DNA of 64,000 nucleotides, from contig NZ_CP023548.1 in assembly GCF_002407205.1 (NCBI RefSeq), forward strand, positions 203,501 through 267,500, given 5' to 3'. How positions within the stretch are numbered: the first letter of the stretch is position 1; every line of letters begins with the position of its first letter. This DNA is from Rhodobacter sp. CZR27 (GTDB lineage: Bacteria > Pseudomonadota > Alphaproteobacteria > Rhodobacterales > Rhodobacteraceae). Below the pieces are notes generated by a model. That model searched no databases. It was not told where the DNA came from and saw only the letters and a program-made list of their open reading frames with translations. Shown one piece after another: positions 36,646 to 46,411 of this stretch. The translations under genes and the position numbers were made by a program.

Positions 36646-37185
36646 TTAGCTGTCGGCGAGGCGGAAGGCAACCTCGTTCCGCCTGTTCCAGGGCAGGGTC
36701 ATCGGCGAGTCGTAGAAGTAGAACAGCGGTCCCGCGGCCACCGGCAGGCCTCGCGCGGCGATCCAGCCGCCAAGGTCGCGCGATTGCCGCTCGAGCGTGG
36801 GAGAGGTCGGCCAGCCGGAAAAGCGGCGCACCGCCTGCCGCGACGCGGGCACGGTGACGAACTGGATGCGGCTGTCGTTGGGCGGGGGCAGGGTCTCGGC
36901 GCTGGACCCGGCCGGCATCATGAAGCGGACCACCCAGTGGTCGGCCCCGTCCGGCGCCTGCGTGACCGGCACCGTCATCGCGACCTTCCTGCCATGGGAA
37001 TTGCCCCCGAAGATGTAGCGCGCCAGCACACGGAAGCCGCGGTTGATGGCGGTGGCGCGGTCCCCGGCGATGCAGACCTGCGCCGCAAGATGGGGCGCGT
37101 AGCGTCGCAGCTCGACCGAGTCCTCGACGCGCTCCACCTCGTAGGCGGGCAGTTCATAGCCCTTGTAGTCCGCAACCTCGGTCAT
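36646..37185 (-). CDS. SOUL family heme-binding protein
   Basis: The 179-residue protein matches the SOUL/HBP family: YKGYELPAYEVERVEDSVELRRYAPHL at the start, KVAMTVPVTQ in the middle, RFMMPAGSSAETLPPPND, and FYFYDSPMTLPWNRRNEVAF at the end. These proteins bind tetrapyrroles; a physiological role in bacteria is unclear. No signal peptide is seen. It is a single gene transcribed away from leuC. Confidence 0.9.
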   Translation of the reverse strand: MTEVADYKGYELPAYEVERVEDSVELRRYAPHLAAQVCIAGDRATAINRGFRVLARYIFGGNSHGRKVAMTVPVTQAPDGADHWVVRFMMPAGSSAETLPPPNDSRIQFVTVPASRQAVRRFSGWPTSPTLERQSRDLGGWIAARGLPVAAGPLFYFYDSPMTLPWNRRNEVAFRLADS

Positions 37186-37242
37186 CTCGCACCTCCCGGA
37201 ACGCTACACAACGCATGTCGGCCCGTCCGGTTCGTCGCCGTA

Positions 37243-37270
37243 TTGCCTGACGCCGGATTCGGGCGTAAAA
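37243..37270 (+). promoter_or_regulatory. Candidate sigma-70 promoter upstream of leuC
   Basis: TTGCCT and GTAAAA are separated by 16 bp. A transcript would start near 37277, giving a leader of about 150 nt before leuC and beginning almost exactly at a small ORF start (37280). Both hexamers are only partial matches. Confidence 0.35.
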
Positions 37271-37279
37271 CCCCGCTCC

Positions 37280-37366
37280 ATGGAACGCATCTTCGACATG
37301 GACGATCGCGCACGGCTGCCTTGGCGGTTCTACGGCGCCAGCCTCTCGATCCTCGCCCGGCTTTGA
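37280..37366 (+). CDS. Possible 28-residue leader or small protein upstream of leuC
   Basis: An ATG-TGA frame of 28 residues ([19 protein letters not shown] then four Leu-containing residues). There is no clear Shine-Dalgarno, and the candidate promoter would make it nearly leaderless. It has only four Leu codons and no run of them, so a classic leucine attenuator is not supported, and no terminator/antiterminator pair is visible before leuC. It may be chance. Confidence 0.25.
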   Translation: MERIFDMDDRARLPWRFYGASLSILARL

Positions 37367-37427
37367 TGCCGGGGCGCAGCGTCCGACTGCCTTTCCGTCA
37401 TTGACATCAGCCATCCGCGAGAGAGCC

Positions 37428-38846
<1,419 letters not shown>

Positions 38847-38852
38847 TCCCCT

Positions 38853-38877
38853 GCCGGAGGCGAAGGCCGCCTCCGGC
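38853..38877 (+). promoter_or_regulatory. Intercistronic 10-bp hairpin between leuC and leuD
   Basis: GCCGGAGGCG / CGCCTCCGGC form a perfect 10-bp stem with a 5-nt loop, 7 bp after the leuC stop. It lacks a T tract, so it is more likely an mRNA stabiliser or partial terminator than a full terminator. Confidence 0.4.
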
Positions 38878-38909
38878 GCCGCTGCGGCGGACCACCCAGG
38901 GAAACCGAA

Positions 38910-39515
38910 ATGGATAAATTTACCAAGCTGACAGGTGTCGCGGCGCCCATGCCGCTCGTGAACATCGACACCGACATGATCATCCCGAAACAGTTCCTGA
39001 AGACGATCCAGCGCTCGGGTCTCGGCAAGAACCTGTTCGACGAGATGCGCTACAATCAGGACGGCACCGAGATCCCCGACTTCGTGCTGAACCAGCCGGC
39101 CTACCGCGACGCCCAGATCATCGTGGCGGGCGACAACTTCGGCTGCGGCTCGTCGCGCGAACACGCGCCCTGGGCGCTGCTGGACTTCGGCATCCGCTGC
39201 GTGATCTCGACGAGTTTCGCCGACATCTTCTACAACAACTGCTTCAAGAACGGCATCCTGCCCATCGTGATGCCGCCCGAGGTGGTTGCCATGCTGATGG
39301 AGGACGCGCGCAAGGGCGCTAACGCCCGGATGACCGTGGACCTCGAGACGCAGACCGTGACGACCTCGGATGGCCAGTCCTTCCCGTTCGAACTTGATTC
39401 GTTCCGCAGGCACTGCCTGATGAACGGCCTCGACGACATCGGGCTCACGCTGGAAAAAGTGGCAGCCATCGACGGCTTCGAGAAGAAGGCCGCAACCTTG
39501 AGGCCGTGGGTCTGA
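38910..39515 (+). CDS. leuD: 3-isopropylmalate dehydratase small subunit
   Basis: The 201-residue protein is full length, with [14 protein letters not shown] at the N-terminus and the swivelling-domain motif [15 protein letters not shown]. It completes isopropylmalate isomerase with LeuC. It ends 23 bp before a terminator hairpin. Confidence 0.97.
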   Translation: MDKFTKLTGVAAPMPLVNIDTDMIIPKQFLKTIQRSGLGKNLFDEMRYNQDGTEIPDFVLNQPAYRDAQIIVAGDNFGCGSSREHAPWALLDFGIRCVISTSFADIFYNNCFKNGILPIVMPPEVVAMLMEDARKGANARMTVDLETQTVTTSDGQSFPFELDSFRRHCLMNGLDDIGLTLEKVAAIDGFEKKAATLRPWV

Positions 39516-39538
39516 GCTTAAGTCTACCTCAAGATGAG

Positions 39539-39565
39539 AGGCCGCCTCCGGGCGGCCTTACTCTT
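39539..39565 (+). terminator. Terminator after leuD
   Basis: AGGCCGCC / GGCGGCCT, 8-bp stem with 4-nt loop (TCCG), followed by TACTCTTTCC, 23 bp after the leuD stop. It implies that the following two genes and leuB depend at least partly on another promoter in the 190-bp AT-richer region after it. Confidence 0.6.
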
Positions 39566-39751
39566 TCCACCTTTTGATGCAATATGGAGACACAATCTCC
39601 TCGAATACGTCACAAAGCTTAGCTTTCCTTTCCCCGCGATTGCGGCAAAAGGCGAAAGTAGGCACGTTTTGGGCAGTGACGCGGCAACCCGCCGGCAAGT
39701 GCGGGGATCTTCGGGACCTGTCGGGGCCAACGCTCCGTTCGATCCGATTTG

Positions 39752-40603
39752 ATGGGTGGGAAGGCAGTGATTTCAAGGCTTGCGGGCGCGATCGTGCGCG
39801 CCGTCCTCGTCGTCGTTCTTCTGGCGACGCCCTCGATCCTGTTGCCGGGCGTCGGCTCGGACGGAAAGCAGATGGTGGCCCTGGTGGCGCTTTTCGGCGG
39901 CATCCTGACACTGGTGGAATACAACGCGACATATCCGGGCCTGATCGAGTTCCGCGACGCCCCGCCCTTCAACCGCATCCGCTTCCTGCTGCTGTTCGCG
40001 ATGGTACTGGCGCTGACACTGATCGCGCGAGGCGAAACCCAGCCGACGTCGCTGACGATGCTGGTCTCGGAGATCGGCGCCCTTGTCGGCAGTTCGATGG
40101 ACTTTCCCTACAGTCCGGTGCGCCTCGCGACCCTCATGCTGTCCGACCGCGCCGGGCCCGAGATCGTGGAGGCGGTCCGCAACGCCGCCGCGACGACCTA
40201 TCTCATCGCGCTGGCGACGATCGCGCTCTTTGTCGTGGTGATCCGCCTGAACCGCTGGCCCTCGCGCAACGCGGCCTTCAACGTCTGGGTGAACCTGCCG
40301 ACCTTCGAGGCCACGGCCGGCGGAGACGTGGTCCAGCGCCTGCTGCGTGATGCGCGCCTTAACGTGGCGTTAGGGTTTCTTCTGCCATTCCTGATCCCGA
40401 CGGTGGTGAAGATCGGCAGCAGCGGCCTGGAGCCGCTGACGCTGGCCTCGCCGCAAACCCTGGTCTGGACGATGGCGGCATGGGCCTTCCTTCCTGCAAG
40501 CCTTTTCATGCGTGGCGTGGGCATGGCGCGCATCGCCGAGATGATCCGCGAGAAGCGGCGCATGGGCGAGTCCATCGGCACCTCCGGCTTCGTGCCTGTC
40601 TGA
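39752..40603 (+). CDS. Conserved multi-pass membrane protein of unknown function
   Basis: The 283-residue protein has about six hydrophobic segments (around 10-30, 38-55, 75-92, 140-160, 200-220 and 230-255) and no recognised domain. A conserved-looking YNATYPGLIEFRDAPPFNRIRF loop lies after the second helix. A TTG directly before the ATG is an alternative start. It lies between leuD and leuB, with an EEP-family gene after it, an arrangement known in related Rhodobacterales. Confidence 0.75.
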   Translation: MGGKAVISRLAGAIVRAVLVVVLLATPSILLPGVGSDGKQMVALVALFGGILTLVEYNATYPGLIEFRDAPPFNRIRFLLLFAMVLALTLIARGETQPTSLTMLVSEIGALVGSSMDFPYSPVRLATLMLSDRAGPEIVEAVRNAAATTYLIALATIALFVVVIRLNRWPSRNAAFNVWVNLPTFEATAGGDVVQRLLRDARLNVALGFLLPFLIPTVVKIGSSGLEPLTLASPQTLVWTMAAWAFLPASLFMRGVGMARIAEMIREKRRMGESIGTSGFVPV

Positions 40604-41595
40604 TCCTGTTCCTGCTGCTGCCGCTGGCCGCGGCGGCAGAAAGCCTGCGCGTCGCCACCTGGGATGCCGGGCTGAGCCGCAAGGGCCCGGGACTTCTGCT
40701 GCGCGACATTCTGAAGGGCGAGGATCCGCAAATCGCGGCCGCGAGGAAGATGCTCGAGGCGCTCGATGCGGATGTGCTGCTGCTGACCGGCATCGACTAT
40801 GACGCGGGCCTGCTCGCCGCGCGGGCCTTCGCCGGCGACCTTTACCCGCATCTCCTCGCGCTGCGACCGAATACCGGCCGGGCGTCCGGCGTCGATCTCG
40901 ATGGCAACGGGCGCCGAGGCGACGCCTCCGACGCGCAGGGCTGGGGGCGTTTCACGGGCCAGGCCGGCATGGCCGTGCTGTCGCGCCTGCCGCTGGGCGA
41001 GGCACGCGATTTCTCCGGCTTCCTGTGGCGGGACCTGCCGGGGGCCGATCCTCCGCCCTTGCCCGAAGACGTGCTGTCCGTCCAGCGCCTGTCCACCACC
41101 GGCCATTGGGAGGTGCCGGTTCAGCTGCCGGACGGACGGTTCCTGCGCCTGCTGGCGTGGTCGGCGACGCCGCCGGTGTTCGACGGCCCCGAGGATCGCA
41201 ACGGCCGTCGCGGCGGGGACGAGGCCGCCTTCTGGCTGCGCCTGATCGAGGGGCGCCTGCCCATCCCGCCGCCAGAGGCGCCTTTCGTGCTGCTCGGCAA
41301 GGCGAACATCGACCCCGAGGCGGGCGATGGTCTTCATGCCGCGATGCGCGCGGTCCTGGACCATCCGGCGCTGCTGGATCCGGCGCCGAAGGGGGCGGAC
41401 GGCAGCCTTGCCACGGCTGACTTCAGCGCCAACGAGGGGCCGGGCCGGCTGCGGGTCGATTACGTCCTGCCCTCGCAAGGCGTGCCCGTGACGGCCGCCG
41501 GTGTGCTCTGGCCGGCGCCCGAGGAGCCTTTGGCAGGGGAGGCCGCGCAGGCCTCGCGCCACCGCCCGGTCTGGGTCGATCTCGCGCTGCCCTGA
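40600..41595 (+). CDS. Exported endonuclease/exonuclease/phosphatase (EEP) family protein
   Basis: The sequence from 40600 encodes about 331 residues: a signal peptide (ILFLLLPLAAAAES) and an EEP fold with LRVATWDAG at the N-terminus, GQAGMAVLSRLPL, and the C-terminal RLRVDYVLPSQG and ASRHRPVWVDL motifs. The signal peptide lies right after the upstream gene's stop, where no ATG/GTG/TTG exists in frame; a CTG overlapping the TGA (CTGA) is a possible start. The nearest in-frame ATG is at 40480, 124 bp inside the previous gene, and would add 40 basic residues unlike a signal peptide. Substrate unknown. Confidence 0.75.
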   Translation: MILFLLLPLAAAAESLRVATWDAGLSRKGPGLLLRDILKGEDPQIAAARKMLEALDADVLLLTGIDYDAGLLAARAFAGDLYPHLLALRPNTGRASGVDLDGNGRRGDASDAQGWGRFTGQAGMAVLSRLPLGEARDFSGFLWRDLPGADPPPLPEDVLSVQRLSTTGHWEVPVQLPDGRFLRLLAWSATPPVFDGPEDRNGRRGGDEAAFWLRLIEGRLPIPPPEAPFVLLGKANIDPEAGDGLHAAMRAVLDHPALLDPAPKGADGSLATADFSANEGPGRLRVDYVLPSQGVPVTAAGVLWPAPEEPLAGEAAQASRHRPVWVDLALP

Positions 41596-41659
41596 TGCTT
41601 GACCGGGCTGGGGCGAGGGGCTAGGCGAAGCCAAACCCCAATGACCGCAGGAGCGCATC

Positions 41660-42769
41660 TTGGCCAATCCCTCCCTCCTCATCCTTGCCGGCGACGGCAT
41701 CGGCCCCGAAGTGATGGCCGAGGTGAAACGCATCATCGGCTGGTTCGGCGAGAAGCGCGGCGTGACTTTCGACGTGAGCGAAGATCTCGTCGGCGGCAGC
41801 GCCTATGATGCGCATGGCGTACCGCTGACCGACGAGACGATGGCGAAGGCGCAGGCCGTGGACGCCGTGCTGCTCGGCGCCGTGGGCGGCCCGAAATACG
41901 ACGTGCTCGACTTCTCGGTGAAGCCCGAGCGCGGCCTGCTGCGCCTGCGCAAGGAGATGGACCTGTATGCCAACCTCCGCCCGGCGCAGTGCTTCGACGC
42001 GCTGGCCGACTTCTCCAGCCTGAAGACCGAGATCGTCGCCGGGCTCGACATCATGATCGTGCGCGAACTGACCTCGGGCGTCTATTTCGGCGAGCCGCGC
42101 GGCATCTTCCCGGACGAGGCGGGCGGCCGCGTCGGCATCAACACCCAGCGCTACACCACCGAGGAAGTCCGCCGCGTCGCCCGCTCGGCTTTCGAACTCG
42201 CGCGTCGGCGCAACAACAAGGTCTGCTCGATGGAGAAGGCCAACGTGATGGAATCCGGCATCCTCTGGCGCGAGGAAGTGCAGTGGGTCCACGACAACGA
42301 ATACCCGGACGTGCAACTCTCGCACATGTATGCCGACAACGGCGCCATGCAGCTGGTGCGCTGGCCCAAGCAGTTCGACGTGATCGTGACCGACAACCTG
42401 TTCGGCGACATCCTGTCGGACTGCGCCGCGATGCTGACCGGCTCGCTGGGCATGCTGCCCTCGGCCTCGCTCGGGGCGCCGATGGCGAACGGCCGGCCCA
42501 AGGCCCTGTATGAGCCGGTGCACGGTTCGGCCCCCGACATCGCGGGGCAGGGCAAGGCGAACCCGATCGCCTGCATCCTCAGCTTCGCGATGGCGCTCCG
42601 CTATTCGTTCGACATGGGCACCGAGGCCACCCGCCTCGAGGCCGCGGTCGAGAAGGTCCTGGCCGATGGCGTCCGCACGGCTGACCTGATGGGCCCCGAG
42701 GGCGGCACGCCGGTCTCGACCTCCGGCATGGGCGACGCGATCCTCGCGGCGCTCGACGCCAGCCTGTGA
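41660..42769 (+). CDS. leuB: 3-isopropylmalate dehydrogenase
   Basis: The 369-residue enzyme has [25 protein letters not shown], the catalytic KANVMESG and [18 protein letters not shown] motifs. It oxidatively decarboxylates 3-isopropylmalate with NAD in leucine synthesis. It is separated from leuCD by two unrelated genes, and a terminator follows directly. Confidence 0.97.
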   Translation: MANPSLLILAGDGIGPEVMAEVKRIIGWFGEKRGVTFDVSEDLVGGSAYDAHGVPLTDETMAKAQAVDAVLLGAVGGPKYDVLDFSVKPERGLLRLRKEMDLYANLRPAQCFDALADFSSLKTEIVAGLDIMIVRELTSGVYFGEPRGIFPDEAGGRVGINTQRYTTEEVRRVARSAFELARRRNNKVCSMEKANVMESGILWREEVQWVHDNEYPDVQLSHMYADNGAMQLVRWPKQFDVIVTDNLFGDILSDCAAMLTGSLGMLPSASLGAPMANGRPKALYEPVHGSAPDIAGQGKANPIACILSFAMALRYSFDMGTEATRLEAAVEKVLADGVRTADLMGPEGGTPVSTSGMGDAILAALDASL

Positions 42770-42772
42770 GGT

Positions 42773-42801
42773 AAAAAGGGTGCGGGCAACCGCCCCTTTT
42801 T
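42773..42801 (+). terminator. Rho-independent terminator after leuB
   Basis: AAAAAGGG with a partly paired G/C centre pairs with CCCTTTTT, ending in TTTTT, four bases after the leuB stop. It is the most classical terminator in the window. Confidence 0.8.
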
Positions 42802-42875
42802 CGCGCCGCCGCCTTGCACTCCCCCGCGTTCCGGGCGAAGGTTGCGCCAACCTTCCCCTCAGCGAGCGGCCGTCC

Positions 42876-43835
42876 ATGTCCGTGGCATCATCGAACACGC
42901 GCGGCGCGCTTCTCGCGCTGCTGGCCTTCGGGATTTACGCAACCCACGACGTGGTGGTGAAGATCCTCGGCGCCGATTATTCGGCCGTGCAGATCATCTT
43001 CTTCGCGACGCTGCTCGGCTTTCCGCTTGCCACGCTGATGCTGATGCGCGACCGGGCCGACGGCAACCTTCGGCCGCGCCATCCCTGGTGGACGCTGATC
43101 CGCACCGCCTGCATCGTGACCACGGCGCTCTGCGCCTTCTACGCCTTCTCGGTGCTGCCGCTCGCGCAGACCTATGCGATCCTCTTCACCATGCCGCTGC
43201 TGGTGACGCTGCTGGCCATCCCGATCCTGGGAGAGACCATCGGGCTCCACCGCGGCCTTGCCGTGGTGACGGGCCTTGCGGGCGTGCTGATCGTGCTGCG
43301 CCCGGGCGCCGAGGCGCTGAGCCTTGGTCATGTTGCCGCACTCGCGGCGGCGGCGACGTCCTCGCTCGCTTCGGTGATCGTGCGCAAGATCGGATCGAAC
43401 GAGCGGTCGGCGGTGCTGATGCTTTACCCGATGGTGGCGAATTTCTTCGTGCTGGGCTGCGCGCTGCCCTTCGTCTACCGGCCGATGCCGGTCGAGGATC
43501 TGGGCCTGATGGGCATCATCGCGGCCTTCGGCTTCATCGCGATGCTGCTGACGATTGCGGCCTACCGGGTGGCCGAGGCGGTCGTGGTGGCGCCCATGCA
43601 GTATTCGCAGATGATCTGGGCGGCCGTCTTCGGCTGGCTGGTGTTCGAGGAATCCGTGGATCTGTGGACCTGGGTCGGGGCGGGGGTCATCATCGCGAGC
43701 GGGCTCTACATCGTCGCGCGCGAATCGCGGCGCAACGTGTCGGAAAACCGGCCGGCCACGCAGACCCGCGGACGCGCCGAGATCGCCCTGATGCCACGCT
43801 TCCTGCGCCGCCGCGACTCGCGCGAAGTGCTCTGA
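42876..43835 (+). CDS. DMT superfamily transporter (EamA family)
   Basis: The 319-residue protein has ten predicted helices in two EamA repeats, with FGIYATHDVVVKILG in the first helix and TYAILFTMPLLVTLLAIPILGE in the conserved fourth-fifth region. The C-terminal tail (ESRRNVSENRPATQTRGRAE) is long and basic. ATG 42876 is chosen because homology begins near TRGALLALLAFG. Substrate unknown. tRNA-Pro follows 61 bp later. Confidence 0.88.
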   Translation: MSVASSNTRGALLALLAFGIYATHDVVVKILGADYSAVQIIFFATLLGFPLATLMLMRDRADGNLRPRHPWWTLIRTACIVTTALCAFYAFSVLPLAQTYAILFTMPLLVTLLAIPILGETIGLHRGLAVVTGLAGVLIVLRPGAEALSLGHVAALAAAATSSLASVIVRKIGSNERSAVLMLYPMVANFFVLGCALPFVYRPMPVEDLGLMGIIAAFGFIAMLLTIAAYRVAEAVVVAPMQYSQMIWAAVFGWLVFEESVDLWTWVGAGVIIASGLYIVARESRRNVSENRPATQTRGRAEIALMPRFLRRRDSREVL

Positions 43836-43896
43836 GGAAAAGCGCGCGGACCCCCTTGCAATCATCCGCCCGACGGTTTAACCCCCACGCCACGGT

Positions 43897-43973
43897 CGGA
43901 GCGTAGCGCAGCCTGGTAGCGCACCTGCTTCGGGAGCAGGGGGTCGGAGGTTCGAATCCTCTCGCTCCGACCA
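43897..43973 (+). tRNA. tRNA-Pro (anticodon CGG)
   Basis: A full cloverleaf is visible: acceptor CGGAGCG / CGCTCCG, D arm GCGC...GCGC, anticodon stem CCTGC / GCAGG around loop TTCGGGA (anticodon CGG), T arm GGAGG TTCGAAT CCTCT, discriminator A and encoded CCA. It reads CCG, a frequent Pro codon here. It marks the left edge of the accessory interval. Confidence 0.95.
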
Positions 43974-44360
43974 ATTTTCCCGATTGATGAATGGCGGTAC
44001 AAGGCTGCTGCCGGGTCAACGCCGACGCGATGCGGAAGAACCGTGCCAGCGGCAAGAGTCCCGATCAACACAGCCGTCGGACGCAACGGGATCCCTCCTC
44101 GCGTTTTCCTCACTGGAACGCGCGACGCCGCCCTTTGGATCATGCGGCCGCAGGGCGTTCCGGCATGAAGGACTTTGTCCGAAGCAAACCTGCATCAGTC
44201 CCGATCCGGCCCGACTGCACTACCCTTGCAGGGCGGCAAGATATTCCGCCGTCGATCTGTTGATTGAGTGCCGACGGGGCTTCCTGTCCGGAGGTTGTGT
44301 GTTCTTCCCGCCGGGCGGGAGGCCCTGTCAATTCGACCAGTTCCGGAAAGGACAGCCCAA
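43974..44360. other. 387-bp gene-free stretch after tRNA-Pro
   Basis: Reading frames here are short and show no recognisable similarity, codon bias or ribosome-binding site. A small dyad GGCGG / CCGCC with a 9-nt loop lies near 44241. I see no repeat of the tRNA 3' end and no integrase fragment in it. Confidence 0.5.
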
Positions 44361-44549
44361 ATGGAAGCGAAATCCCCCGATCCGAACATTGCCGACAGGA
44401 TGAAGTCGCTCAAGGCCGCCTGGGACAAGGCCCCCGCCGGCCCGAAGAAGGATGCGACTCTGCGCCACTACTCCGAGAAGGCCCGGGCCGCGCGTCAGGA
44501 TGCCGAGTGCATCCGTGAACTCGACGCTGCGACGCAGGCCCTTGCATAG
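44361..44549 (+). CDS. Small hypothetical protein (62 residues)
   Basis: The frame has a GGAAAGGA Shine-Dalgarno and encodes a highly charged helical protein (DRMKSLKAAWDKAPAGPKKD, then YSEKARAARQDAECIRELDAATQAL). It is not recognised as a named family. Coding bias is like the neighbours. It lies convergent to the Crp/Fnr regulator, 43 bp apart. Confidence 0.6.
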   Translation: MEAKSPDPNIADRMKSLKAAWDKAPAGPKKDATLRHYSEKARAARQDAECIRELDAATQALA

Positions 44550-44592
44550 CCTGGAGGCCGTTCCCTTCCGGCGCGTCGGTTGGGGAGGGAAA

Positions 44593-45324
44593 TCACCGCA
44601 GCAGGGGTCCTTCCTGATCCAGGTAGGCGGTGTCGAATGCGGCCACGTCCTTGAGACTGTCGAGATTGTCGAAGGTCACGCGGCCCTTCTGGAAGGTGAC
44701 CAATCCCTCTTCGCGCAGATGGCGCAGGACTCGGTTCACGTGCACCGCACTCAGCCCGAGGGCGTCCGCCAGATGATTCTGCGTCAGCGGACAGGGGTAT
44801 CCCGACCTGGTGCCGATCCCCACGAGATTGAGCCGCGATCCAAGCTCCAGCAGGAAATGCGCCATGCGTTCCTCGGCCGTGCGGCGGCCGATGTTGACGA
44901 GATGCTCCACGACCATCGCCTCGTCCCGCGAGGCGGCCCAGAGAACGGCGGCGGCCAGGCGCGGCGCCTGTGCGAAGGCCTCCAGGATGTCCGAGGTCAG
45001 GACCTCGAACGCCTCGATCGGGGTGACGGCCTCGACGCTGTGGTCCGAGGTGCGGAACAGGATGCTTCGCAGGCCGAGGAAATCGCCCGGAACCTGAAAG
45101 TCGACGATCTGGCGCTCGCCGCCGGGCAAGAGCTTGTAGGAACAGGCCCAGCCGTCGGCCAGCACGAAGGCCGAGGCGTTCTTCTGGCCTTCATGGATCA
45201 TTTCGTGCCCTGTCTGAAAGCTCCGGCGGCGGCGGTCGAACCGGGCCAGCGTTGCCAGATCGACGTCCGACAGGGCGACATAGGCCGAAAGCTTCTGCGT
45301 CAGCGCGCTCTGCCGGTTCAACAT
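44593..45324 (-). CDS. Crp/Fnr family transcriptional regulator
   Basis: The 243-residue protein has a cyclic-nucleotide-binding-like jelly roll (residues 25-130, with GHEMIHEGQKNASAFVLADG and GDFLGLRSILF) and a C-terminal winged helix-turn-helix (LTQNHLADALGLSAVHVNRVLRHLREEGLV). It lacks the N-terminal Cys cluster of FNR and the conserved cAMP-binding Arg-Ser pair of Crp, so it probably does not sense oxygen through an Fe-S cluster. It starts divergently from a small gene, 170 bp apart. Its target may be the adjacent small stress genes. Confidence 0.85.
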   Translation of the reverse strand: MLNRQSALTQKLSAYVALSDVDLATLARFDRRRRSFQTGHEMIHEGQKNASAFVLADGWACSYKLLPGGERQIVDFQVPGDFLGLRSILFRTSDHSVEAVTPIEAFEVLTSDILEAFAQAPRLAAAVLWAASRDEAMVVEHLVNIGRRTAEERMAHFLLELGSRLNLVGIGTRSGYPCPLTQNHLADALGLSAVHVNRVLRHLREEGLVTFQKGRVTFDNLDSLKDVAAFDTAYLDQEGPLLR

Positions 45325-45494
45325 GGTCTCTCCAGGAGGCTGGCCACAAGGATCGTCGCAGCCACAATGACCCGAAAGGAAATGTCTCATGCTGCTCCAG
45401 ATCAGCACGGGGGCGCACATTGCGCCTATGATCTTGGTCATTCGGCCGATCCCAGGCGGAACCCTGATCCAGAACCTTGAAGGCGAGCCCGACC

Positions 45495-45728
45495 ATGACC
45501 GTTCCCAACGACATTGCTGGAACCGCCGCACTGGCCATTCTCGAATCGCTCCTGCTGGCGCTGAACGACCATAAGGTCCTGCCGGAGAACGAGATCGTCG
45601 GCATCCTGAAGGATGCCGCCGCAGCGCACGAGAATGCACCGCCCAGTGTGCACGACGCGCTGAACGCCGCCGTGGCCGAGCTGATCAACAGCATCCTGGC
45701 CGGCGGCAACTCGGTGCGGCGTCGCTGA
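45495..45728 (+). CDS. Small hypothetical protein (77 residues)
   Basis: The predicted soluble helical protein (AILESLLLALNDHKVLPENE, then AVAELINSILAGGNSVRRR) matches no family I recognise. It could be a small regulatory or stress protein. It is divergent from the Crp/Fnr gene and is followed by a strong bidirectional hairpin. Confidence 0.6.
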   Translation: MTVPNDIAGTAALAILESLLLALNDHKVLPENEIVGILKDAAAAHENAPPSVHDALNAAVAELINSILAGGNSVRRR

Positions 45729-45752
45729 AACTTTCGGCCGCAAAGGCCGCTA

Positions 45753-45791
45753 GGCCGAAGGCGGACCGGCCTTGCCGATCCGCCTTCGGCC
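45753..45791. terminator. Bidirectional hairpin between convergent small genes
   Basis: GGCCGAAGGCGGA and its exact complement TCCGCCTTCGGCC surround a 13-nt loop that itself can pair (CGGC / GCCG). It lies between the 77-residue gene (plus) and the DUF3309 gene (minus). No long T run, but stem strength and position fit a shared terminator. Confidence 0.6.
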
Positions 45792-45812
45792 CGGAACTTC
45801 CGGATCTGCCTG

Positions 45813-45968
45813 TCAAAGGCGGCCGGTCAGAGCCAGCACGATCAGGATCACGAGGATGATCCCCAGTGCACCGCTGGGGCCATACCCCCATGACCGGCTG
45901 TGCCCCCAGGTGGGCAGGACACCCACGAGCATCAGGATGAGAATGACGATGAGAATGGTGCCGAGCAT
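45813..45968 (-). CDS. DUF3309 family small membrane protein
   Basis: The 51-residue protein has two membrane segments flanking the family signature PTWGHSRSWGYGPSG. Function unknown; the family is common in stress-associated loci of Proteobacteria. ATG 45968 has AAGGA upstream and matches homologue starts (MLGTILIV); an in-frame ATG at 45983 would add five residues. Confidence 0.85.
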   Translation of the reverse strand: MLGTILIVILILMLVGVLPTWGHSRSWGYGPSGALGIILVILIVLALTGRL

Positions 45969-46237
45969 GGCGATGTCCTTCATGTGATGTCGACTGGAAC
46001 CGGCCCCGCCACACGAGGAAAACGCGGCGGGGCCGCCCGGCAAGGGCGTCAGCTGCCTGCGGGGACGAGCGCTGGCCTTGCCGATGGAATTGCAGGGTCG
46101 GTCGCTGGCGTTCTTCCGTCGGCCCCGGGAGCAGGAGGGCATCAGGCATCTTCGCCCGGTGCGCATCGGTTGCCGCAGGTCGTTGTCCGACCCGTGACGC
46201 GACGGAGCCTTGCCAAGGCGGTTCAAACCCCTGGCGT

Positions 46238-46411
46238 TCAGCCTTTGCGCAGGTCGTCGCTGGCCTCGCCGACGGCCTTCTGAACCGCGCCTTCGGCCTG
46301 TTCGACCTTGCCCTCGACTTCCAGCGACTCATTGCCCGTCAGCTTGCCGATCTGCTCCTTCACGGTGCCTGCGACCTGCTTGGCGGTCCCCTTGATTCGG
46401 TTCTTGTCCAT
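46238..46411 (-). CDS. CsbD family stress-response protein
   Basis: The 57-residue protein has the CsbD pattern MDKNRIKGTAKQVAGTVKEQ, then GKLTGNESLEVEGKVEQAEG and AVGEASDDLRKG. CsbD proteins are small, charged, and induced by general stress; their biochemical role is unknown. A TAAGGAG Shine-Dalgarno lies 8 bp upstream. It is transcribed in the same direction as the DUF3309 gene, 269 bp apart. Confidence 0.9.
   Translation of the reverse strand: MDKNRIKGTAKQVAGTVKEQIGKLTGNESLEVEGKVEQAEGAVQKAVGEASDDLRKG

Noticed and set aside
37280..37366. Leucine attenuator peptide
   Set aside because: No run of Leu codons and no terminator/antiterminator pair; kept only as a low-confidence small ORF.
40359..40373. 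Second CtrA box (TTAA-N7-TTAG)
   Set aside because: One mismatch and located within coding sequence; most likely chance.
43974..44360. Integrase or att-site remnant after tRNA-Pro
   Set aside because: No repeat of the tRNA 3' end and no recombinase-like sequence seen.
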